A stretch of 6,417 bases of DNA from CAZKTF01 sp964555565 (GTDB lineage Bacteria; Planctomycetota; JAJSAM01; JAKLKS01), in assembly GCA_964555565.1 (NCBI GenBank), contig CAZKTF010000211.1:1-6417 (forward strand). The letters run 5' to 3'. Positions 1-4,997 of the stretch are shown here, piece by piece (within the stretch, counting starts at the first letter, position 1; every line of letters starts with the position of its first letter). The position numbers and the translations under genes were made by a program. Under the pieces are notes generated by a model. It was not told the DNA's origin. It ran no database searches and saw only the letters and a program-made list of their open reading frames with translations.

Positions 1-130
1 CCGCCCGCACCGGGACGGCGGAGAGCCAGGGCCAGGCGAGGCCCAGGACCAGGAAGAGCACGATCGCCGCCATGGCCCGATCGGGGTGGCGGCCCACCGT
101 GCGGCGGAGCAACCCGTAGAACTGCCTCAT
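1..130 (-). CDS. N-terminus of a membrane protein, cut by left edge
   Basis: Only the first 43 codons are present, beginning at ATG (130-128). The start is well supported: AAGGAGG lies 6 nt upstream, close to an ideal Shine-Dalgarno sequence. The peptide opens with MRQFYGLLRR, then TVGRHPDRAM, then a hydrophobic stretch (about residues 20-39, AAIVLFLVLGLAWPWLSAV), which reads as a first membrane helix after a basic cytoplasmic tail (inside-positive). A basic tail with an 'RHP' turn and one helix leading outward is typical of RND/MMPL-type exporters, whose first helix precedes a large periplasmic domain. That identity is a guess from 43 residues; other membrane proteins start in the same way. 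The gene points the same way as the four-gene run upstream but is separated from it by about 0.8 kb, so it probably has its own promoter. Confidence 0.75.
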   Translation of the reverse strand, partial: MRQFYGLLRRTVGRHPDRAMAAIVLFLVLGLAWPWLSAVPVRA

Positions 131-165
131 TGTCAGCCTCCTTGCGGCACAGACCCCGGCCCCGG

Positions 166-190
166 CGGGTGGAGACGGACCGTCCACCCG
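166..190 (-). other. Inverted repeat in the leader of the left-edge gene
   Basis: CGGGTGGA (166-173) and TCCACCCG (183-190) are perfect 8-bp complementary arms around a 9-nt loop. The hairpin sits about 35 nt upstream of the ATG at 130 and would lie in the 5' untranslated RNA of that gene if transcription begins further right. No U-run follows it in the direction of transcription, so it is not a standard terminator. It could be a leader structure, a protein-binding site or chance in GC-rich sequence. Confidence 0.35.
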
Positions 191-235
191 AGGGTGCTGC
201 GGGTCCCATTTCGCCTTCTTGCCGACTTCCAACCT

Positions 236-307
236 GGGCGCACCTCGCGCCCTTCGAGCGATCCAAAGGCCGGGCGGGGTAAACCCCGCCCCTACAGAGA
301 CACGGCC
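236..307. repeat. Two-hairpin tandem repeat, unit 1
   Basis: First of four units with a period of 67-72 bp. Hairpin A is GGGCGC (236-241), loop ACCTC, GCGCCC (247-252). Hairpin B is GGGCGGGGT (272-280), loop AA, ACCCCGCCC (283-291), followed by CTAC (292-295), which is GTAG read on the minus strand. This unit differs from the others at the closing pair of hairpin B: it has T-A where units 2-4 have C-G, so pairing is kept. GTAG directly 5' of a GC-rich hairpin is the layout of REP elements mobilised by RAYT (TnpA-REP, Y1 tyrosine) transposases. That assignment is inference; no RAYT gene lies in the window. Confidence 0.85.
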
Positions 308-374
308 GGGCGCACCTCGCGCCCTTCGAAGCAACGGCGGGCGGGGCAAGCCCCGCCCCTACAGAGACACGGCA
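308..374. repeat. Two-hairpin tandem repeat, unit 2
   Basis: This 67-bp unit appears closest to the consensus. Hairpin A arms are 308-313 and 319-324. Hairpin B arms GGGCGGGGC (339-347) and GCCCCGCCC (350-358) flank an AA loop and are followed by CTAC (359-362). The tail GAGACACGG links to the next unit. It starts 72 bp after unit 1. Confidence 0.9.
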
Positions 375-444
375 GGGCGCACCTCGCGCCCTTCAAGGCA
401 ACGGCGGGCGGGGCAAGCCCCGCCCCCCCTACAGAGACACGGCA
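375..444. repeat. Two-hairpin tandem repeat, unit 3, with a longer C run
   Basis: Hairpin A arms are 375-380 and 386-391. Hairpin B arms are 406-414 and 417-425. After hairpin B there are four C (426-429) before TAC where the other units have one. This 3-nt expansion accounts for the 70-bp length against 67 bp in unit 2. The inter-hairpin segment reads TTCAAGGCAACG rather than TTCGAAGCAACG. Confidence 0.9.
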
Positions 445-517
445 GGGCGCACCTCGCGCCCTTCGAGGCGACGGCGGGCGGGGCAAGCCCCGCCCCTACA
501 ATGACCACGGCACGGCA
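445..517. repeat. Two-hairpin tandem repeat, unit 4
   Basis: Hairpin A arms are 445-450 and 456-461. Hairpin B arms are 476-484 and 487-495, followed by CTAC (496-499). The linker after CTACA is altered: ATGACCACGGCACGGCA instead of GAGACACGGCA, a 6-nt expansion with a small internal CACGG duplication. It is the last complete unit of the array. Confidence 0.85.
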
Positions 518-540
518 GGGCACCTGCTGCGCCGTTCGAT
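518..540. repeat. Decayed fifth copy of the repeat start
   Basis: GGGCACCTGCTGCGCC (518-533) followed by GTTCGAT resembles the opening of a unit (GGGCGCACCTCGCGCCC then TTCGAA), but hairpin A is imperfect and hairpin B is missing. From 529 to 540, 10 of 12 bases match the equivalent segment of unit 2. I read it as a truncated, eroded copy marking the right edge of the array. Confidence 0.5.
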
Positions 541-717
541 TCCCTTCTGTGAAATGCGGTTGGGGCTTCCCTCCCGGGACGGATTTCGGGAATCTCCGCA
601 GCTTGGGAACGTCGGCCAGCCCACCTCTGGAGGCACTGGCGCCCTCCCTGCCTTGCCCTTCGACGCGTCTGGACGGGACCTCCCCCCGGAGTCCGGCGAG
701 ACGCTACAGATGGCGGA

Positions 718-745
718 AATCTACCATATTCGGGGCCGAAGTCAA
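718..745 (-). promoter_or_regulatory. Possible sigma-70-like promoter reading toward the left-edge gene
   Basis: On the minus strand TTGACT (745-740) matches 5 of 6 bases of the -35 consensus. It is followed after 16 nt by TAGATT (723-718), which matches 4 of 6 bases of the -10 consensus. The patch is less GC-rich than its surroundings. Transcription from here would run leftward through the repeat array to the gene starting at 130, giving a leader of nearly 600 nt. This rests on consensus matching only. Confidence 0.3.
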
Positions 746-755
746 GCCGGCCGAC

Positions 756-770
756 GGAATTGACAATTCC
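756..770. promoter_or_regulatory. 15-bp perfect palindrome, operator-like
   Basis: GGAATTG (756-762), a central A, then CAATTCC (764-770) form perfect 7-bp arms. It lies about 10 bp upstream of the leftward -35-like box and contains TTGACA (760-765), a perfect -35 hexamer for rightward transcription. The A/T-rich core stands out in this GC-rich window, and odd-length palindromes of this size are typical of dimeric repressor sites. No regulator gene is visible nearby, so the binding protein is unknown. Confidence 0.4.
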
Positions 771-788
771 CTCGTGTCCGAGTGAATC
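760..788 (+). promoter_or_regulatory. Weak rightward promoter-like signal
   Basis: TTGACA (760-765) is a full -35 consensus. The best -10 candidates are GTGAAT (782-787, 16-nt spacer) or TGAATC (783-788, 17-nt spacer), both poor. No plus-strand gene follows, so a transcript would be antisense to the 3' end of the Lon-like gene. The -35 match may only reflect the palindrome it sits in. Confidence 0.15.
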
Positions 789-939
789 GAACGGCGAGAG
801 TTGCGGCGATCGGGCCCGGAGCGCCCCCGCGCAACGCCTTGCGGGATAGGGGCCGGCGGCGGCGGGGGTCGCGCACGGTCGTCGCAAGTGCCCTCGGACC
901 GAAGGCCGCCGCGGGCTCGAGGGCGCGCGGCCCGGTGCG

Positions 940-3420
940 CTACCGCTTCGCCCGCCGGCCGGGGGTCGGCGGGGGCGCGGGAGGAGGCGGCGCCGGGCCG
1001 GTGGCGGGGACGGGCTTCCAGTCCTCGCCGGCCGAGAGGCGGCTCGCGTAATCCTCCAGCCGGGCGTCGGCGAGGGCGTAGACGGAACCCCTGGTGAAGG
1101 ACCCGTCCTTCTCGCGGCGGCCGGGGTCCGCGTCGAGGAGGATCTCCACCGCCTCCTCCACCCGGGTCACCGCGTAGACGTGGAACCTGCCCGCGCGCAC
1201 CCCCTCCACGACGTCCTCGTCGAGCATCAGGTCCCTCAAGTTGGCCGCGGGGAGGACGACCCCCTGGCGCCCGGTGAGGCCGCGGCGCCGGCAGAGGCGG
1301 AAGAACCCCTCCACCTTCTCGTTCACGCCACCGATGGGCTGCACGTCCCCGTGCTGGTTGAGGGACCCGGTCACGGCGAGCCCCTGATCCACGGGCGTCC
1401 CGGAGAGCTCGGAGAGGAGCGCCGCCACCTCCGCCACGCTCGCGCTGTCCCCGTCCACGCCGGCGTAGGACTGCTCGAAGCAGAGCGAGGCGGTGAGCGT
1501 CAGGGGCCGCTCCTGGGCGAAGGTGCGCCGGAGGTACCCCGCGATGATGAGGACCCCCTTGTCGTAGATCCCGCCCGAGAGCCGGGCCTCCCGCTCCACG
1601 TTGATGATCCCGGCCTGGCCGACCCCCGCCGACGCGGTGATGAGCGTGGGCTTCCCGAAGGCGTGGTACCCGAGGTCGTAGACCGAGAGCCCGTTCACGC
1701 GGCCCACCCGCCGGCCGTCGGTCTCGACGAGTAGGACCCCCTTCTCGAGGAGCTCGTCCACGCGGCCCTCCTCGAAGCGGTTGCGCTCCTCGCGGCGTTC
1801 GATGGCGCGCAGGACGTGGACGCCGGAGATCCGCGCCGCGCCCTCCTGCGAGGCCCAGAAGTCCGCCTCGCGGACCACGTCCCCCACCTCCGAGAACCGG
1901 GCGGTGATCTTCCCCTGCCGGCCGGAGGCCCGGACCCCGTACTCGATGAGCGCCGCGAGCCCCTCGCGCTCCAGCGCGCGGAAGCCCCCCTCGGCGCCGA
2001 GCTTCGCCACCACCCGCGCGAAGTGCTCCAGGTTGCGGGGGCTGGCGTCCATGTCGGGCTCGAAGTCCACCTTGACGCGGAAGATCTCCGGGAACTCGGG
2101 GTCGCCGCGGTGCAGGAGGTGGTGGATCCGCCAGTCCCCCACCAGGATCACCTTGGTGTCGAGGTCGATGGCCTCGGGCGCGAGGACGGCGTTGGTCACC
2201 GCGAGCGGGGACTCCGAGGTGCGGATCTCCAGGCGGCGGTGCTTGAGCGTGCGGCGCAGGCGCCCCCAGACCTCCGGCTCCGCGAGGACGTCCGCGATGT
2301 CCAGGATGAGGAACCCCCCGTCGGCCCTGAGCAGCGACCCGGCCCGGACCATGGTGTGGTCCGCGCGGAACCGCCCGGGCCCCACGGCCCGCCGCTCGAT
2401 GGTCCCGAAGAGGCCGGCCGTCGTGGGGGAGGTCTCGCTCAGCACGGGGCAGCCCTGGAGCCCCCGGCGGTCCACCAGGACGTTCACCGAGTACAGGGGG
2501 AAGCGCCCCTCGTCATCCTCGGGGAGCCCGCCCTCGGCCTCCCGGGCGAGGCGGAGGATGTTCTCGAGGACGTCCCCCTCCACCTCGGCCAGGAACTCGT
2601 TCACGGCACCGTCCTCGTGGGAGTCGCGGATGTCCTCCAGCGGGCCCGCGATGACGTTGCGCACCGTCTGCTTCAGGACCTCCCCGACCTCGCCGCCCAT
2701 CCGCCGGGCCAGCTCCCGCGCCGTGCGCAGCAGCGCCGCCAGCTCGCGGCGGTGCTCGCGGAACTTCGCGTCCTTCGCCTCGGCCTCCGCCCGGGGGATC
2801 TTCCCCTCCTCGACGAGGGCGGCGGCCTGGTCCGGCGGGATCGGCTTCCCCTCGAACACGGGGAAGATGTCCGGCCGCTTGAGCGCGCCGATCTCCAGCT
2901 CCACGAGCGCGAACCCGTCCGCGTCCAGCCGGCGGCGGAAGGCGTCCAGGTGCCCCTGCTCCTCCTCCCCGAAGCGCCGGGTGATCTCGTCCCTGCGGCG
3001 GAGGAACTCCCGGTCCTCGAGCAGGGCCGGGATCGTCCTGCGCAGCAGCGCGACGAACTCCACCATCTCGGTGCGGAGGTCGGTGGCCTTCCCCGCGGGG
3101 AGGGTGAGGAGCCGCGGCTTCAGCGGTTCGCGGAAGCAGTGGACGTAGGCCCGGTCGCGCGGGACCGGGCAGGCGGGGGCGAGCGCGCGCAGCATCCCGA
3201 GGATGGTGGCCGTGCGCCCGGTCCCGGAGAGCCCGCAGACGAACACGTTGTAGCCGGGTCCCCGGACCTCCAGCCCCACCCGCAGGGCCTCGCAGGCGCG
3301 GTCCTGGCCGACCGTCGCCTCCGGGGGCGTGAGGTCCCCCGCGGGGACCGCCTCCGGCGGGCACCGCCAGCGGAGGGCTTCCGCCGGGACGCGGAGACGG
3401 TCGCGCGCGGACGCTGCCAC
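940..3420 (-). CDS. LonC-type Lon-like protease (COG1067 / AAA_32 + Lon_C)
   Basis: This 826-residue protein has the size usual for the family of Lon-like proteases related to LonC, which degrade unfolded proteins in the cytoplasm. The N-terminus has a degenerate P-loop, GLSGTGRT (63-70), with Arg69 at the usual Walker A Lys. A charged helical insertion (about 100-300) separates it from a Walker B-like GGFLILD (368-374). This split nucleotide-binding domain is typical of the family, and characterised LonC works without ATP. The segment SVNVLVD (311-317) onward to the GTIERR stretch is also family-like. The C-terminal protease domain carries the Ser-Lys dyad: Ser659 in DGDSAS and Lys702 in GGVNEKVEGF, 43 residues apart as in E. 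coli Lon (Ser679/Lys722). The tail (804-826) is Pro-rich. GTG 3420 is chosen because GGGAGGG lies just upstream. It is the last gene of the proposed operon, 34 bp after the cytochrome. Family is sure; ATP dependence is not. Confidence 0.93.
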   Translation of the reverse strand: MAASARDRLRVPAEALRWRCPPEAVPAGDLTPPEATVGQDRACEALRVGLEVRGPGYNVFVCGLSGTGRTATILGMLRALAPACPVPRDRAYVHCFREPLKPRLLTLPAGKATDLRTEMVEFVALLRRTIPALLEDREFLRRRDEITRRFGEEEQGHLDAFRRRLDADGFALVELEIGALKRPDIFPVFEGKPIPPDQAAALVEEGKIPRAEAEAKDAKFREHRRELAALLRTARELARRMGGEVGEVLKQTVRNVIAGPLEDIRDSHEDGAVNEFLAEVEGDVLENILRLAREAEGGLPEDDEGRFPLYSVNVLVDRRGLQGCPVLSETSPTTAGLFGTIERRAVGPGRFRADHTMVRAGSLLRADGGFLILDIADVLAEPEVWGRLRRTLKHRRLEIRTSESPLAVTNAVLAPEAIDLDTKVILVGDWRIHHLLHRGDPEFPEIFRVKVDFEPDMDASPRNLEHFARVVAKLGAEGGFRALEREGLAALIEYGVRASGRQGKITARFSEVGDVVREADFWASQEGAARISGVHVLRAIERREERNRFEEGRVDELLEKGVLLVETDGRRVGRVNGLSVYDLGYHAFGKPTLITASAGVGQAGIINVEREARLSGGIYDKGVLIIAGYLRRTFAQERPLTLTASLCFEQSYAGVDGDSASVAEVAALLSELSGTPVDQGLAVTGSLNQHGDVQPIGGVNEKVEGFFRLCRRRGLTGRQGVVLPAANLRDLMLDEDVVEGVRAGRFHVYAVTRVEEAVEILLDADPGRREKDGSFTRGSVYALADARLEDYASRLSAGEDWKPVPATGPAPPPPAPPPTPGRRAKR

Positions 3421-3454
3421 CCTGGCCCTCCCGCCCCCGGGGCCCGACGCCTGG

Positions 3455-3868
3455 TCAGAGGCTCTTCAGGTACAGCTCCAGCGCGGTCCAGCGGGCATCG
3501 CCCAGCGGGATCGTCTTCGGGTTCTTGAGCATCCGCTCCTGCATCTGGGCGAACTTCTCCTGGAGCGTGATGACCCGCCGCGCGTTCCTGTCGAAGCGGG
3601 GGAACCTCGTCGCGACCCCCTTGAGCACCATCTCCGGCTTGCGGGGCTTCTCGTGGCAGGTCGCGCAGGCCTTGTCGTTGGTGGACAGCGCCTTGTCGTG
3701 GAAGGCCTTCTCCCCCTCCTTGCGGGCGGCGTCCTCGGCCTTCTTCGCCTCGGCCGCGTCCGCCGGGGGGTCCCCGTCGTCGTCGGGGGGCAGGGCGAAC
3801 GCGCCGACGGCCGCCCACGCGGCGGCCGCGCCGACGACGGCGACGCCCGCCCAGAGCCACGGTCTCAT
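3455..3868 (-). CDS. Small exported or membrane-anchored mono-heme cytochrome c
   Basis: This 137-residue protein has a short basic start followed by a hydrophobic Ala/Val-rich stretch (about 4-25), ending with AFA, which could be a signal peptidase site or an uncleaved anchor. A charged Asp/Ala/Lys/Glu linker (about 28-58) follows. The single heme c motif is CATCH (Cys68, Cys71, His72). After it come 'KGVATRFPRFD' and 'RVITLQEKF', and the C-terminal helix reads 'WTALELYLKSL', typical of a class I cytochrome c fold. The order 'GVA-R-P-D', then 'R-I-L', then 'YLKSL' recalls SoxA-like cytochromes, but no second heme or other Sox gene is present. Met80, Met109 and Met113 are candidates for the distal ligand. 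ATG 3868 has GGGAGG about 7 nt upstream. It probably transfers electrons in the periplasm; the partner is unknown. It lies 61 bp after the duplicated protein gene and 34 bp before the protease gene. Confidence 0.88.
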   Translation of the reverse strand: MRPWLWAGVAVVGAAAAWAAVGAFALPPDDDGDPPADAAEAKKAEDAARKEGEKAFHDKALSTNDKACATCHEKPRKPEMVLKGVATRFPRFDRNARRVITLQEKFAQMQERMLKNPKTIPLGDARWTALELYLKSL

Positions 3869-3929
3869 CGGTGTCCTCCCGGGTCTCGAGCGGCTTCCGC
3901 CCCGCGACGGGCCGCCGACGCCATGCTAC

Positions 3930-4961
3930 CTAGGCGAACGCGTCGCGGAAGTTCTCGGCGGCGAACTCCCAGAGGTCGGCCTGGCCCTGGAGGAGGGCAA
4001 CCAGGGCCTTGCGCTCCTCGGGCCTGAGCCTCCAGACCTCGATCCGCCCGAGCGCGGCCTCGCTCAGCTTGACGCCGTGGGCGGCCAGGTCCTTGAAACC
4101 CTCCTTCTTCGCGTCGTCGATCCGCATGTCGCCGACGGTGGCGCCGAACCACCCGTCCTTCCCGTCCGCGCGGCGCGAGGCGGTGACCCAGACCGTGCAG
4201 ACGCGCCGCCCCTTCAGCGCGCGGAGCTGCTCGGGCCCGAAGGTGATGTCCTTCTCGGCCTTGGACTGGCCGGTGAGGGCCCCGTTGTCCCATTCGGCCC
4301 GCGTCCCGTCGAGGATGACGCCCGCCACGGTGAGGTTGCGGCCGCCCGCCCGGAGGGTCCGCGGCGGGGTCCCGCCCTCGCGTCCCGCGGTGACGACGGG
4401 GTAGTCCGACTCGACGGCGGCCGCGGAGGCCGCAGCGCCCGCGGCGGCCTCGGCCGCGCCCCCGAGCATGGCGAGGACCGTCTCGCGGAGGGCGGGGAAG
4501 GCGTGGCCCCAGAGGTCCGCCCGGGACTGGAGGAGGACCAGCAGGCCCTTCTTCTGCTCCGGCGTGATCCGGAAGACCTCGACCCGCCCGCGGGCCGCGT
4601 CCATGAGCTTCCCCGGCCAGCCGCCCGTGTCCCGGAACCCGTCCTTCTGGGCGTCGTCGATCCGCATCTCGTAGATGGTGAGCCCGTACCAGCCGGGCTT
4701 CCCGTCCTCCCGGGCGGAGACGGCGAACCAGCAGGCGAGCACCTTGCGGCCCTTCACCGCGCGGAGGACCTCGGGGCCGAACTTGATCCCCTGCTCGACC
4801 TTCGCCTTGCCCGCGAGGAGCCCGTTGTCGAACACCCCCGACGTCCCCTCCACGACCCCGGTCACGATGTGGACGGTGCGCCCGCTCGCGCGCAGGCTGG
4901 TGGGCGGGACGCCGGTCTCCCGGCCGAAGTTCAGCGCGGCGGTCATCGCGGCGTCGAGCAT
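3930..4961 (-). CDS. Protein of unknown family built from two tandem copies of one domain
   Basis: I do not recognise this 343-residue protein. It is an internal duplication: residues 13-163 align without gaps to 193-343, offset by exactly 180, and by hand count 72 of 139 positions are identical over 13-151. Shared motifs are DNG (45-47 / 225-227), FGPE (61-64 / 241-244), KGR (70-72 / 250-252), DGK-GW (86-91 / 266-271), MRIDDA (99-104 / 279-284), GR-EV (125-129 / 305-309) and ADLW (148-151 / 328-331). An Ala/Gly-rich linker (about 166-183) joins the halves. No signal peptide or membrane helix is apparent, so it is probably cytoplasmic. The first half of each copy looks beta-rich with invariant Trp and Gly; the end looks helical. 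ATG 4961 is preferred because GGGAGG lies 9 nt upstream; Met6 would sit too far from that site. It starts 36 bp after the TerC gene, so co-transcription is likely. I did not find the TerD-type motifs I would expect in a Ter-system protein. Function unknown. Confidence 0.88.
   Translation of the reverse strand: MLDAAMTAALNFGRETGVPPTSLRASGRTVHIVTGVVEGTSGVFDNGLLAGKAKVEQGIKFGPEVLRAVKGRKVLACWFAVSAREDGKPGWYGLTIYEMRIDDAQKDGFRDTGGWPGKLMDAARGRVEVFRITPEQKKGLLVLLQSRADLWGHAFPALRETVLAMLGGAAEAAAGAAASAAAVESDYPVVTAGREGGTPPRTLRAGGRNLTVAGVILDGTRAEWDNGALTGQSKAEKDITFGPEQLRALKGRRVCTVWVTASRRADGKDGWFGATVGDMRIDDAKKEGFKDLAAHGVKLSEAALGRIEVWRLRPEERKALVALLQGQADLWEFAAENFRDAFA
3933..4385 (-). repeat. Coding repeat, second domain copy (residues 193-343)
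   Basis: Second copy of the domain, reaching to the last residue of the protein. It keeps all the invariant motifs of copy one, including Trp258, Gly270-Trp271, MRIDDA and ADLW. It has Trp224 in place of Phe44 and Trp310 in place of Phe130. Conservation of the same residues in both copies suggests both are folded and functional rather than one decaying. Confidence 0.85.
4470..4925 (-). repeat. Coding repeat, first domain copy (residues 13-164)
   Basis: First copy of the duplicated domain in the unknown 343-residue protein. At DNA level the copies lie exactly 540 bp apart and still share exact stretches, for example a 17-bp identity at 4651-4667 with 4111-4127 encoding the MRIDDA region. This copy has DTGGWPG (111-117) where the second has DLAAHGV, and Cys77 where the second has Val257. 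Confidence 0.85.
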
Positions 4962-4997
4962 CTCTCAGGACCTCCCTCGTGACGGCTGCCCCGGATC

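Larger units (their letters stand above)
131..939. other. Intergenic stretch of about 0.8 kb with repeats, no credible gene
   Basis: No convincing coding region was found between the stop of the Lon-like protease gene (TAG at 942-940) and the start of the left-edge gene (ATG at 130). The open frames here cross hairpin repeats, have Arg/Pro/Ala-rich low-complexity translations, lack good ribosome binding sites, and several occupy the same bases in different frames. The stretch contains a leader hairpin (166-190), a tandem repeat array (236-500, with a decayed copy to about 540), a mixed-composition spacer (541-700) with nothing recognisable, and a GC-poorer patch (700-790) with promoter-like boxes and a palindrome. 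Immediately past the protease stop I see only GC-rich short inverted matches and no run of U, so no intrinsic terminator can be called. Confidence 0.7.

Noticed and set aside
236..500. CRISPR array
   Set aside because: The spacing is regular, but the whole 67-72 bp unit repeats, including the parts that would be spacers. There are no unique spacers and no cas genes.
236..500. Intrinsic terminators formed by the GC-rich hairpins
   Set aside because: The stems are strong but none is followed by a U-run on either strand; C-rich or mixed sequence follows instead.
538..594. GATTCCC...GGGAATC inverted repeat as a possible structured RNA
   Set aside because: The 7-bp arms are 43 nt apart with no supporting internal stem, which is within chance expectation for an intergenic region of this size.
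86..887. Overlapping open frames on both strands across the repeat array
   Set aside because: They translate hairpin repeats into repetitive Arg/Pro/Ala peptides, compete for the same bases in several frames, and lack good ribosome binding sites.
1816..3528. 570-codon plus-strand open frame antisense to the Lon-like gene
   Set aside because: It is the complement of a strongly supported protease gene; the translation has no recognisable motif and mirrors codon bias on the other strand.
3455..3868. SoxA or another Sox-pathway subunit
   Set aside because: Only the C-terminal pattern is suggestive; the protein is short, has a single CxxCH, and no sox gene is nearby, so only a general cytochrome c call is justified.
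3930..4961. TerD-type partner of the TerC protein
   Set aside because: The position next to TerC invited this, but I could not find the TerD-type acidic calcium-binding pattern; the shared motifs (FGPE, MRIDDA, ADLW) do not resemble it.
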